From Limnephilus marmoratus (taxonomy: Eukaryota; Arthropoda; Insecta; Trichoptera; Limnephilidae), in assembly GCA_917880885.1 (NCBI GenBank), contig OU862928.1, forward strand, positions 37,994,962 through 38,058,961: a stretch of 64,000 nucleotides of DNA, written 5' to 3'. The notes under the pieces were generated by a model that did no database searches, was not told the DNA's origin, and was given only the letters and a program-made list of their open reading frames with translations. Each line of letters starts with the position of its first letter. The stretch's first letter is position 1. Made by a program: the position numbers and the translations under genes. Of this stretch, positions 9,781 to 20,957 are shown piece by piece.

Positions 9781-11055
9781 CAAATTTCTGCAGGGTTGTG
9801 GCGCCGACAGACTCAGCTGTAAAAATGCCAGCGTTATTTGGCTTGACCTATTTCAGCATATCGCTCGCCATACATTCCCATTGGGAATACGAATATGCCG
9901 AAATACGCCAAGCCAATGACGATGGAGCTTTTATAGCTATATTTGAGCATTAACGAAAACGCCCTTGAAAATATTTTGCGCAAAATCCGCGCAATAATTT
10001 ATATCATCCTTTTTATTACTAGAAATACGAAAAAGGACGTTAAAAAGAAGGTCTGGTTTTTAAAGATTTATGGGAACATTTTTCAGAAAGCTTCTCGCAA
10101 TAATGTCGACCGGAAAGTATCGGCGTTCGGGCCGAGCGAGCAGCGAGAGGTAAAACTCGTAAATAAAAACAATACTAACGTCAAACATAAAGTTTAAGTC
10201 CGAGCCGAGGTTCGAAGGAACTTTATTACTAACCCATCAAATTGCAAACAGCGAAAAAATGCTTGCCGACCATTAATTTGTTATAACAATACACTCTATG
10301 CAGCCGTTCCAAGTTCCGTACGGGACATTTTAACCTTGTTTTTGATCAATGTATAGCTTTAAAAAATTACTTATATTTCTCTACAAAATGTTAAAATATT
10401 TCAAACTATTTGTCAGTGTCAGTAGTCATTTTATATCCTTCCAACTTTTGGCATTTTTTCAGTATTGGACTAATCGGAAAATATGCAACTAAAGGCTGGT
10501 TCCGTACGTGACACTTTATGGTCACCTCAGCTAACATGCCGTGTGTTTTTTGTTAAACTCTGTGATTCTCTCTGTATTTAAGAGTTATTGTTATTACAAT
10601 GCGATGTGGAATATATTTACAAGACATTACCACAAACTATATTCATTTATCTCACTTAATTTCTGTGTTAAATACTATTTTTTCTAATTCCGTACGGGAC
10701 AATGGATGTCATATGACATCCATGCGCCGAGTCGACTGAACAAAACAATACTTGTTATCAATTAACAAATAACTTAATTCATTGTAACAAAACTGATAAA
10801 TTTCTTATGTATTTTTTGGTATTGAAATTTTAAAAATAATGTATACAAGTAAGTGTATATTGTTTTTCCACTTTACGCTTTTAAACACGTCTGATGTTTT
10901 TCAGTTTTTTATTTTTATTTTGTTATTATCTTATTTAAAAATACTTATTTAATCTAACTTGAAACTGGCACACTTTATTTTACTAATTTACTTTTATTTT
11001 ACTTTCATTTCACTTTTATTTTGCTTTTCCTTGTTTTTTTATATATGTTTACATA
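9781..11055. other. Intergenic or intronic stretch, motif repeats only
   Basis: No gene is supported. The motif TTCCGTACGKGACA occurs three times (about 10,313, 10,500 and 10,688), and a 22-bp perfect palindrome centred on TCATATGA lies at 10,702-10,723. Confidence 0.5.
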
Positions 11056-11117
11056 CAGGGTGTCCGGGGGTAAAGTGCATTAACTTCGGGGGGTGATTCT
11101 ACATGATAGTATGAGTA

Positions 11118-11335
11118 ACTAACTAACTAACTAACTAACCATCACGCCGTTTCCCCGCAGGGGTAGGCAGAGAGGACGGACCGCCAAACATCCCGGTCTT
11201 GGCACACATTCCTTGCCTCGTTTACATTCATACAACGTCTCATACATTCTCTTCTATTATTCTGACTCTTGACATGGCCCGACTCAAGTATCTGATTCAC
11301 TTGGTCGTGCCATGTCTTTCTTGGGCGTCCTCGAC
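11118..11335 (-). mobile_element. 5'-truncated LINE with (GTTA)n tail, exact 12-bp target duplication
   Basis: ATAGTATGAGTA occurs at 11,106-11,117 and 11,336-11,347. On the minus strand the insert encodes RGRPRKTWHDQVNQIL, CMNVNEARNVCQDRDVWRS and AYPCGETA then a stop, followed by (GTTA)n. This is the C-terminus of a CR1/R1-like reverse transcriptase. The same end appears at 19,940-20,005, and related coding relics at 58,425 and 60,105. Confidence 0.8.
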
Positions 11336-11910
11336 ATAGTATGAGTAAAAAAAATAAATAACTTTTTTCGAAATTCCCACTTTCGAAAATTCGTTAAACT
11401 TGTAAAAAGCGATGACATTAGGTAAGTGTTTAATTAATTTATAATAATTTTGTCGAAAGCGTGACTTCAGTTGTTATTTAAGTGCAGTTCTCTTTTAAAA
11501 TTTGGTTTAAAACATACGATTTTTTATAAACGTCAATTTCTCGATCTTTTTATTGTTTACAAATGGTTTCCATAGATACAGGCCAAACCACAAACAAGCA
11601 ACGTTGCAATAATCGCGCCCGAGTTGCAATGTCGGGTAAGTTGGGTCTAGGACGTTTCTACGCCGCCGGTTCTTCGCCGCCAGTTCATCGCCGCCGTTTC
11701 TACGCCGAGACGGTTCTACACCGGCCGTTTCTACACCGGCCGATTCTACGCCGCATTCAAATTAAATTAACAATTACAATTAAATTTTATTGTTTTAACA
11801 CATACATACAGTCATAGAAAATAAAATAGAAAATACAAAAACTATCGAATCATTTAAAAAGTAGCATTAACATTTATTTTAAATTAAAAGAATAAATAGG
11901 AAAAATAAGA

Positions 11911-13335
11911 TTATTGCGTCATTTGGTAATTGTGTGCTAGGCCACGTAAATAATCTAGAGGTTCCCTGTTTTCATAATCTAAGACAATTCTTCGAATACG
12001 TTCATCAGCGTCACGGTATTTTTTCAGCTTCATCGGTGGTAAATGTCCGGCGATAAGTTGCTCAAAATAAGCGTCTCGTCCTTTTTGTACTTTTCGCAAT
12101 CCATCTATAAATTTCCAAATAGTTGGGTGATGCATACATAATTCAGAACGCAATCGACGATTGGCTGCCTCTGCATGATTATTGGTGCGATCTTCTCCAT
12201 CGATTGTTCTCTGGTATAAATTCCACATTGTTGGATGAAACATAGGCGGGCGCCTACCATTCCCGCGTCGATTTAAACGGCCAACATAGCTGTCTTCAAA
12301 CCAATTTAGAAGCGGCTGAAGTTCTACTGGCAAATCATTTGCTAAAGCATCAATGTATTCATCTAAATCAGCTATTGGCACAAATGCTAATGCAATGACC
12401 ATTTTAGCTCTCAATGCAAATTCAGCATCATTGTTGTATTGACTAATAACACCAATCTGAGCTAAATGCTTCCTCATATTTTGTGCTAAATGGAAGAAGC
12501 AACCTTTTACATTTACTTCAGGAAAGCAATCTTTCATGGCACTAAAAGCTGCATATTCATAATCACAAATGATAGATCCTGGACTTAAATTTGGCACTAG
12601 TGTTTTAATTAGTTCGAACATACGTGTGTATGTAACACGCTGCTTGTTAGGTAACAGAGCATACACTATAGGATGCACTCCTCCGTGTTTTGTTGCCATA
12701 ACAATATAAACTTGCGAAAATAGCCTCGGTGCTATTGCGAAGGTACCATCAGTGTACCATGTATTGGCATTATGCAAATGCTGCAACCAGCTCCCTCTTC
12801 CAAAAATTAAAATTCTGTTTGCTCCCTCTCCATCGTCGCTTAGCAAAAAAGTTTCTTCTGTTCCTGGTTGAGGCACATATAGCTTATATCGATTTGGCAA
12901 CACCAAATCGTTTAGGTCTGCGGGATCAGCAGGTGCAGCATTAATTTGATTCCGTTTTCTTCTGATTATTTTTCTCAGGGCTGCATTATTTGGAATCGAT
13001 GCTAAAACAGCTTCAGGCACGTCGACTATACACTGATTTATAACTACACTCGTGCCCTCCATAGTTTCTTCTGCACGACGTTTCATGTTAGTGCAAACAG
13101 TTGCTGATTGTATGGCTGCTGCCGAGGAAGGGTGAGAATGATTGTTGATTTCGTTGACCACTTCTCCAGCCCTCGTGTGAATTCTTCCTTTACAGCGACC
13201 CACTTCTTCGCACCGCCAAAATTTTAAACTAGCGTCCCTTTTACTAACTTTGTCGAAAACGTACAAATATCCGTTATATGAAAACTTCTCGTTTCCTTTC
13301 TTGCTGAGAACTGCTGGTTCCATTATTAAGATCAC
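11911..13335 (-). CDS. FLYWCH zinc finger / MULE transposase
   Basis: A single 474-residue frame with no stops. Residues about 18-70 form a FLYWCH-type zinc-binding module (GYLYVFDK, FWRCEEVGRCKG, NNHSHPS), expected to bind DNA. Residues about 190-390 form the MULE RNase-H-like transposase core. Probable catalytic acids are D196 in YTDGTF, D258 in ICDYEYAA and E389 in NNHAEAANRR, with the CFFH motif at 279-282 between the second acid and the last. The protein would cut and rejoin the terminal inverted repeats in the nucleus. An alternative start is M5 (MEPAVL), which begins the FLYWCH region more typically. Length is somewhat short compared with plant MuDR but normal for animal FLYWCH-MULE proteins. 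No frameshift or missing catalytic residue is visible, so the copy may be functional; introns cannot be excluded. Confidence 0.88.
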   Translation of the reverse strand: MILIMEPAVLSKKGNEKFSYNGYLYVFDKVSKRDASLKFWRCEEVGRCKGRIHTRAGEVVNEINNHSHPSSAAAIQSATVCTNMKRRAEETMEGTSVVINQCIVDVPEAVLASIPNNAALRKIIRRKRNQINAAPADPADLNDLVLPNRYKLYVPQPGTEETFLLSDDGEGANRILIFGRGSWLQHLHNANTWYTDGTFAIAPRLFSQVYIVMATKHGGVHPIVYALLPNKQRVTYTRMFELIKTLVPNLSPGSIICDYEYAAFSAMKDCFPEVNVKGCFFHLAQNMRKHLAQIGVISQYNNDAEFALRAKMVIALAFVPIADLDEYIDALANDLPVELQPLLNWFEDSYVGRLNRRGNGRRPPMFHPTMWNLYQRTIDGEDRTNNHAEAANRRLRSELCMHHPTIWKFIDGLRKVQKGRDAYFEQLIAGHLPPMKLKKYRDADERIRRIVLDYENREPLDYLRGLAHNYQMTQ

Positions 13336-13619
13336 TGTTAACTAACGTAATGATTACTTTGTGACGAATACACTTAGAGTGATGTGTTAAGGGCTCCTGC
13401 CCCATATTTATACCAAATACTGTTAAACAGTTTTTAGAATTTTAAGCGGATTAAAACTTCTCATTACCTCCTTTGTGCTAATGGGCCTGTGTTGATAACC
13501 ATAACACCATTAAGATAACCCGGATTAAAACTTCTGCTTACCTGCTTTGTCAATGGGTCCCAATCTGGTAATCCCGGCGCTCTGTGGCTGAAATTGGAAC
13601 GCTGGCGCGTCACCGGCCC

Positions 13620-14430
13620 CTGATCAGCATGTTCCCAAAATGCATTTATAAGGAATGATTGTATTTTTTATCAATTTTTTTTTAGAATTCAATCTTTGAT
13701 TCCTTTATGTCTAAGAAAGATTAACCTAATGTTACCATTGATACTATGACCAATAAAACGTCAAAATGAATTTATTCTCAGTTACTCACTTACATTAAAA
13801 ATTTCATTGAAAATTACATCTGAAACTTAATTATTCTGTAATTAGTCGCAGAACAGAGGATTATTGGGCGCACTTTTACGCTGCTGTATTTAGGTGAGTT
13901 TGAAGGTGTGCAGAATCTAGCTGTTTGTGTACTTATTATCGATTTTTTTTTTTTATAAATTCATTTAAAATATTTTTAAAGGTATGAGCTTTAGTAAAGT
14001 AACAGTAAAAAGATATTTATGTCATAAATTATATCGGAAATCTTGATTTAAAGTTGACGTCTTTTTTCCAAATTTTTTTTTCAAATTTATTTTCTTTAAT
14101 GGAGTAGGAAAAAAAACTCCACGATTCTCCACTCTAATTTTAAAAGAATATTATTGATGTATCTTTTTTGTACATGGAACAATAAAAATTATCACCAGCC
14201 GTCACCAGCCACTCCAGTAATTGCATTTTTAAGGAATGATTGTATTTTTCATCAATTATTTTTTTGAATTCAATCTTTGATTCCTTTATGTCTAAGAAAG
14301 ATTAACATAATGTTACCTTTATTACTATAACTAATAAAACGTCAAAATGAATTTTATTTTCAATTAGTCACTAAAATTAAAAATTTCATTGAAAATAACA
14401 TCAGAAAGTTAATTATTCTGTAATTTATGT
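13620..14430. repeat. Internal direct repeat of the MULE
   Basis: Two copies about 210 bp long, starting AAGGAATGATTGTATTTTT (about 13,650 and 14,232), share over 85% by eye across GATTCCTTTATGTCTAAGAA and AATAAAACGTCAAAATGAAT. They lie about 590 bp apart between the transposase gene and the right end. Confidence 0.7.
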
Positions 14431-15386
14431 AATAACATATTTTTTAATTTATGTTATTACATAAATATAAAATATCCTGTACTATCTTTTGGAGTCTTTT
14501 CCGTTTGGTTATTTTAATGCGCATGTCATTAAATGTATAATATATTTTTAAGTAGGTACCTGCCAACTATAAAATGTTTATAAATACATTCAATTTGCGT
14601 GTGAGCATTTTTAGCAGGAGTTAATATATAATTAGATTACCTATTGTGTGTAATTACACTAATTACCCCCATTAAACCATTCTACCCCCAATTATCATTA
14701 TTTAACGTTATTCCCCACTGTCTGGAAAATCCTAAGTATTATTGCTATGTACATCGATTAACAATGTTATGTTTATTGTTTGGGATTCTCCTTCAATTTA
14801 TGAAGTTATTATAGAGAATCTTTCAAAAATTTTGTAATATTTCATATAAACACTTAAAAACAACAATAAACAACCAAATGGTCGAACGCCGAGAGGGATG
14901 TCGCGCCAGCCAGCGCTCCAATTTCAGCCACTGTGCGGCGATTGTAACTTGCATGTACAAAATATCTTTTAAATTAAAATAAATGTTAATGCTACTTTTT
15001 AAATGATTCGATAATTTTTGTATTTTCTATTTTATTTTCTATGACTGTATGTATGTGTTTAAACAATAAAGTTTAATTGTAATTGTTAATTTAATTTGAA
15101 TGCGGCGTAGAATCGGCTGGCGTAGAAACGGCCGGTGTAGAAACGGCCGGTGTAGAACCGTCCCGGCGTAGAAACGGCGGCGATGAACTGGCGGCGAAGA
15201 ACCGGCGGCGTAGAAACGTCCCATTCCCGGGTAAGTTCTACCTTACACTAAGGATTTTTAGTATGTATGTCTTTTTGTATGGGAAAAAAAAGTTGGAATT
15301 TCAAAAAAAGTTATTAATCTTTTTTACTCCTACTATAATGTAGAATCACCTCCCGAAGTTAATGCACTTTACCCCCGGACACCCTG

Positions 15387-15704
15387 TATAACGTTTTCGA
15401 CATCACATCTGGTGTTTTTCAATTTTCATTATTATTATAGATAATATAGAAAAACATAGAAAACATAGAAGGGTTGAAGGAATGACTGAATATATAAATA
15501 TATATATTTAGTTATTTTTTCAACTTTTCTCTGTTTTTTTTTATCTTATCTTATCTTGTCTGTATCTTTATTTATTAGACAGTATAGCTAGGTTATCCCT
15601 AGACAGCTTATCTAGCTCCTTACTATATAATATTAAGTTAAAAAAAAAAAACTCATAACTATAGATTTTTTCATTATTATTGGTGCATGATGTGAACATT
15701 AGTT
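15387..15704. other. No gene; simple repeats
   Basis: AT-rich, with (TTATC)n near 15,540. Nothing else is supported. Confidence 0.5.
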
Positions 15705-16147
15705 CATCATCATCATCTGTGGCTCTACAACCCAGGTCGGGTCTTGGCCTCCAGCAGAGCCTGCCTCCATGACTGTCGGTGTTGTGCTGCGTTGCGCCAG
15801 TTTCGGATGCCGATGGTGCTTGCATCCTTCACCACTCCATCCAGCCATCGAAGCTTTGGTCTTCCAACTCTTCTCCGACCCCCAGGTGCACCATCCATAA
15901 TTCGCTTTGGAATATCTCCTTCGCTCATTCTCTGGATATGTCCAGCCCACCTGAGTCTTCCAGTTTTGATTTCCTTGGAGATATTAGGGTCCTCGTAAAG
16001 ATCGTATAGCTCCTGGTTGTATCTGATACGCCATTCTCCATTATCACAGACTGGGCCGTAAATCCTTCGCAGCACCTTCCTTTCAAAACTTTCTAGGGCT
16101 CCTTCATCACCCTTACTGATTGTCCAGCATTCCGAACCATACATAAA
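15700..16147 (-). pseudogene. RTE-type LINE fragment, reverse transcriptase C-terminus
   Basis: The minus-strand frame from 16,144 to 15,725 reads MYGSECWTISKGDE, FERKVLRRIYGP, GRLRWAGHIQRM and RRRVGRPKLRWLDGV. This is the RTE/BovB-type C-terminal domain after the polymerase core. The end is followed by a (GATGATGAT)-type tail (TCATCATCATC at 15,705-15,715 on the plus strand), which is characteristic of RTE elements. The copy is 5'-truncated at 16,147; no catalytic motif remains. The frame is intact, so the insertion is fairly young. Confidence 0.85.
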
Positions 16148-16319
16148 ACATTGTTATTGAACATTAGTTATTGGGTTTATAACCTAATTATTGTAATTTG
16201 TGGTTTTCTAATGCATATAATGTTATAAACCTGTAAATGTTCCCAATTAGAAAAATAAAAATAAAATCAAGAGGAAACCCGGTTTCCGAGAAATTTTAAC
16301 AATAAGTTAACAATATTAA

Positions 16320-16695
16320 GGCGCCGTATCCCCGCTGAAAAAGAAGAAGATAGAGAGATATGTAATTACGAATGTTGGAGAGAGCGCGCTAATATTTAAA
16401 ATGATAAAATTGAAGCGAAAATAATGAAAATGGTTAACAAAACACGACTCGTTTAAAATAGTCAAAAATCTCTTGGGGCTGTCTAAAACAGCATTTAAAG
16501 AAGCACTGTGAATTTTTTCATACATATAACTGTAAAATAACTGAAACAAACTTGTTTATAGTAATTTTAGAAGCATACTTTGCGATTTTTTTTCTATTGA
16601 GGGTATTTTATATGTATAATTTGCGCTTCGGCATGGGGAATGTATAGATATTATCTTCAAAAATAACATATATTTTTAAGACCTTAAAACTTCAA
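16320..16695 (+). mobile_element. MITE family T copy 2, left part
   Basis: Begins after TTAA at 16,316-16,319 and matches copy 1 until about 16,695. The missing right end, starting TTTAAGGGAGATATGTAAG, is found at 19,618-19,665, so the MITE was split by about 2.9 kb of later insertions. Confidence 0.7.
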
Positions 16696-17863
16696 CAGCC
16701 TTACTAAAAAAAAACCACAGCAACACCGATAACCTGTATTATTGCAATAACATAAATAAACCCTGTATACGCTAGATTCCAATTTGTTACTAATACCGCG
16801 CTGTAAAAACGCATTAAAGATCTGACAACATTGTAAATGGTATTAATTTACTAGGAAAGAATGTTGTTTTAATTTTTCTCCGCCAGGGGCATTATTGGCG
16901 CGCCTATGCATTAATTCTCAACGGCCGCGGCACCGCGATGGTGTGCTTTTATGGCGGGATGTCAAAAAATTTTGTTAGTGCCTAAATGTTGTGATTTTAC
17001 TTAATAATTTCTATTGTAGTGACGAATTTACTCTTCTATTCACATAAATGATATATTTACTATGTTATGTGTGTGGTTTACATCAGTTTATACAAGTTAT
17101 TGTACAAACGCCGTACTTTCAAAGTTGGACTGTCAGAATATTGTTCTATAGAACTATAGATAGTTTACTTAAAAGATAAAATTAACATTTTAAGATCTTT
17201 ATTTTAAGAGAATTTCTTAAAAGTGATATTTTTTAATAATATTAATATCTAACACATGTGTTCGTAAACCTATCAAAGAAAGTAACGACTTTAGAGATGC
17301 AAGAAATCTGTTTGAAATGCCGTTATTATTTCTAAGTTATTTTTTTGGCTATAAAAAAAACTTTGAAATTTTTTATTATTTTTTTATTGTATGCACGAGG
17401 AAAAAGTGAGGTGATAGTTTCCTTCCAAATTTATTACATAAAAGGACTATGTTTTTGAAATTTTGATTTTTTTTAATTTCTCTACATTTTGGTCAAAAAT
17501 GTTTGGGTAAGAAATTTTTTTCTATTTTTTTCCGAGTTTGGATCTTAAAATATGGAAGTTTTTGAAAACTAAAGTGTATTTTAAATACACAAATCTAAAA
17601 GGTAATTTTATCTAGTTTTCATAAATGGTATTTGTTTTTGCGACACCTTAAAAAATAAGATATATATAGAACATTCAAAATACTTTGGAAAAATTTCAAA
17701 TTTCGTTAGGATATCATTACAAAAACAGAGATAAACTACCCTCTCAGGCCGTGTAAACCAAGTGTATTTTTTTCAATGAACAATTTTTTAATTAGTAATG
17801 TTTTCACATCCGCGGCCGTTTGTCAATTGAATAAAATTTTCACTGGGTTTTTTAGTAAGGCTG
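16696..17863. mobile_element. Non-autonomous TIR element (CAGCCTTACT ends)
   Basis: CAGCCTTACTAAAAAA at the left and its reverse complement at 17,848-17,863 bound 1,168 bp without coding capacity. A CpG-rich patch lies at 16,880-16,960. CAG/CTG ends suggest a hAT- or CACTA-like relic, but I see no convincing 8-bp target duplication. It lies immediately before the R2-type LINE. Confidence 0.5.
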
Positions 17864-17889
17864 CAAATGTTGATAATAATAATAATAAT

Positions 17890-19617
17890 AATAAGCTTTT
17901 TGAAAAATATTATGTCCTTTTGGAATACAGATTTGCTAGTTAATTTAAAAGGTAAGAAAATAGTAGTACCGGGCATTTCAATAAAAAGAGGGATTTTTCA
18001 AGGAGACTCATTGAGCCCTCTTTGGTTTTGCTTAGCATTGAATCCCCTTTCTAAAATGTTAATTAAAAGCAAGTTTTGAATAAAAATTAAGGGTAATACA
18101 AGAGAGAGTAGTATAGTTTCACATCTATTATATATGGATGATAAAAAATTATTTTCAAATTCTGAATCAAATTTAGAGAAAATGATTAAGGTAGTTAAAA
18201 TTTTTTCAGATGATATTAAAATGACTTTTGGTTTAGATAAATGTAAAACTATCCATATAGAGAAAGGCAAAATTGTAGATGGAGACGAGGGTATATTTAG
18301 AAATTTCAAAATTCAAAGTATGAAAGGGGATGAGGTTTATAAATATTTAGGATACCCGCAATCGAATAGATTAGATCACACTAGTATTAAAAATGATATT
18401 AGGATTAAATTTCAAACTAGGATCAGAAAAATTTTAAAATGCAATCTATCTGCTAAAAATTTAGTAAAAGCAATAAATACTTGGGCAATACCTCTACTAA
18501 CGTACTCATTTGGCATAATTAAATGGTCCAATACAGATTTAGATAGTTTAGAACGATTAATTAGAACTACGTTAACAAAATTTAATTGCCATCATCCAAA
18601 TTCAGCTATAGAACGAATTAATTTACCTAGAAATTTAGGAGGTAGAGGTGTAGTCAAAATAACATCTTTGAAACACAATCAGGTAGAAATGCTTAGAAAT
18701 TTTTTCCATAGGAAAGCTAATAGCTCAGAAATGCACAAAATAATTTGCAAGGCAGATAGAAATATTACACCTTTAAATTTATATGACGAGAATGCCAACA
18801 TTCTTATAAATACTAACCAGGAATTATTAGATTCCTGGTCAAATAAAATTATTCACGCAAAACACTTCAATTATCTCAACCAAACGTATGTTGACAAACT
18901 TTCGTCAAACAAATGGTTGAGTATTGGAGAGTTGAGCGCAGAAATAGAAGGATTTATGCTTGCAATTCAAGATAGAGTCATTAATACTAAAAATTATAGA
19001 AAGCATATAATCAAAGATATAAATCAAATTGATGATTTATGTAGAAAATGTTTGGCTTTTCCCGAAACTATAGAACATATTATATCGGGATGTTCTATAT
19101 TAGCGCCTTCCGAGTATACATTTAGGCACAATCAGGTTTTAAAAATAATTCACCAAAGTTTGGTAATTAAACATAACTTGATTGATTGCCGTAATGTAGT
19201 ACCTTATTATGAATATGAACCAAATTCATTTATAGAAAATGAATTTTATAAAATATATTATGATAAAACTATACTAACAGACAGAACAATTAGTCATAAT
19301 AGACCTGATATAGTTTTACATGACAAAATTAAAAAAATAACTTATATCATTGATGTAGCTATTCCAAATTCCTGTAATATTCAAAAAACTGTTTCTGAAA
19401 AAATTAGAAAATACACAGATTTAGGAAATGAGATTAAAAGAATTTGGCATTCTCGGACTATAAAAATATTACCATTTGTTATTTCGGCCACTGGCATAAT
19501 ACCTAGGAATCTGATTCAAAATAGTAACAGTAGAGATAATGATATCCTCACTGGGATCTCCCGTGCTGAGGATTTCATTTACATATTATAATTTAATTAT
19601 AAGAAATTGATATGGAA
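17890..19617 (+). pseudogene. R2-type LINE, 5'-truncated, with premature stop
   Basis: The reading frame runs from about 17,890 through the polymerase motif IKRGIFQGDSLSPLWF, meets one in-frame TGA at 18,077-18,079, then continues in the same frame through LLYMDDKKLF (catalytic YMDD at about 18,131) to a stop at 19,591. The 485-residue second part carries a CCHC knuckle (C303, C306, H315, C320 counted from 18,134) and a restriction-like endonuclease (RPDIVLHD at 390-397 and IDVAIP at 406-411, with K423). RT followed by CCHC and PD-(D/E)XK nuclease is the layout of R2-group retrotransposons, which nick DNA and prime reverse transcription at the target. The N-terminal DNA-binding fingers and the first RT motifs are missing. 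Upstream is an (ATA)n tract at 17,875-17,892. Confidence 0.85.
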
Positions 19618-19743
19618 ATTGTTTAAGGGAGATATGTAAGAAAACGGTAGGTATTCGGGTACAATTTTTGAATAACACAAACTTTCAAAGAAATACAGCC
19701 AAATAAATTTCAATATATCTGCAAGATATCAGAATAATATTAA

Positions 19744-20412
19744 CCCTAGAAAGATAATCTTATTTTTATCTACCTTAAAGATAATGACACGTCTTAGAGA
19801 CGCACTGAAGTTTAAAAGAGTAAATTTGACATATCATCATGCTTACACAGGTAGTTGAATAATTAGTTAAGGGTTTTGTACTTTAAATAAAACCAAAAAA
19901 ATTATAAAAAATATATTGTATTTAAAAAAGTTACTGAGTTGTTTGGCGGTCCGTCCTTTCTGCCTACCCCTGCGGTGAAACGGCGTGATAGTTAGTTTGT
20001 AATTAAAAAATAACAAATTCGGTAAACCTCTCACAAATCAACTAAAAATATTAAGTCTTTTTTAAATGAAAAATAATGTTCCACTTTATGTCTAAATCGT
20101 ATTTTTTTATGTGTTATGAAAGTTTAAATGTTAATCAGCCGTTATACATAAAAATATATTTTTATATCGCTAAATCACATTTATACGAACAATTCTGAAA
20201 GTTAAACAAAATGTAATCATACGTCTTTCGGACGTATGGTGTGTGTATTTCTCGATAATTATTGTACTTACGTGGTAACAGAGCCGCCCCGCGCAAGCTC
20301 TACTCGGCAACTGAGCTAACTGAGATAGACAGCGCACTACGTTGCGAAATAAATACGACAGCAATTCTTGTGTATCGCTTACGTCTCTAAGACGTAGATT
20401 ATCTTTCAAGGG
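19744..20412. mobile_element. piggyBac-like MITE
   Basis: TTAA flanks both ends (19,740-19,743 and 20,413-20,416). The left end CCCTAGAAAGATAATC and the right end (reverse complement CCCTTGAAAGATAATC) differ at one of 16 positions and match the terminal sequence of the piggyBac family. A subterminal inverted pair ACGTCTTAGAGACG / CGTCTCTAAGACGT is also present. There is no transposase, so it is non-autonomous. A LINE tail (19,940-20,005; CCTGCGGTGAAACGGCGTGA) is nested inside. Confidence 0.85.
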
Positions 20413-20619
20413 TTAAAATTCCAAAATTTTATTCCAAGCACATTCAAAATACCTATCTCTATCTACGTATAACTTATTTCAACAACTCCCGTCAAATTTC
20501 AAAATTATCGAAAATAATCATAATTCCAACTAAAATTGAAAAATTATCCAAAACTACTACAAAGAGTTCACATCTATTATTATTATTTCTTTTAAATCTT
20601 GAAATATATTTTTTGATTA

Positions 20620-20957
20620 CTAGCTGACCCGGCCACGCGTTGCTCTGGCTAACGAAACACAACGCCATCTACTCGATGGCTAGCCAACCTTTATAACCAC
20701 CGCCATCTGTTAATTTGCATACAAATCAAATCCACACTGCCCGCTTGTCAGCCCGCTCTTCCACCACATACAGACATCATCCTTTATATTTCAGCCAATT
20801 TACACCAAATCTTGACAAATTATATACTTAAACCTTCCTCGTGAATCACTCTATCTATTGGTGAAAACCGCATGAAAATCCGTTGAGTAGTTTTTGGGTT
20901 TATCGCGAACAGACAAACACACGCGCCGGAGGACTGTAATTTATAATATGTAGAGAG
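20620..20957 (-). mobile_element. Helitron-like element, family H, copy 1
   Basis: On the minus strand it starts TCTCTCTACATATTATAA and ends CCGGGTCAGCTAG, with A and T as flanking bases. Shared internal landmarks are AACGGATTTTCATGCGG and AACACAACGCCATC. Other copies or parts lie at 21,554, 52,393, 56,235 and 56,630. TC...CTAG ends without target duplication fit non-autonomous Helitrons. Confidence 0.6.

Larger units (their letters stand above)
11643..15228 (-). mobile_element. MULE (Mutator-like) DNA transposon, 3.6 kb, 9-bp target duplication
   Basis: GGGTAAGTT is duplicated at 11,634-11,642 and 15,229-15,237, the 9-bp length typical of Mutator-like elements. The ends are long inverted repeats built of a short degenerate motif, TTTCTACGCCG / GGTTCTACACCGG, extending about 190 bp (11,648-11,830 and 15,040-15,225). 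One transposase gene lies near the left end. The rest is AT-rich with a direct repeat of about 200 bp (13,620-13,830 and 14,215-14,425) and an inverted GCGCCAGC...CAATTTCAGCCAC pair (about 13,580 and 14,900). It interrupts the older TIR element at 11,056-15,386. Confidence 0.9.
11056..15386. mobile_element. Outer TIR element (TA target), host of nested insertions
   Basis: The left end CAGGGTGTCCGGGGGTAAAG and the right end are inverted copies for about 50 bases, each flanked by TA. Removing the two nested insertions (11,118-11,335 and 11,643-15,228) leaves roughly 530 bp without coding capacity. TA flanks and short TIRs fit a Tc1/mariner-type MITE; the class is an inference. Confidence 0.7.

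Noticed and set aside
9943..10197. 84-codon Lys/Asn-rich frame
   Set aside because: No homology recognised and composition matches the AT-rich surroundings.
12729..12944. Plus-strand frame inside the MULE
   Set aside because: Shadow of the transposase gene on the other strand.
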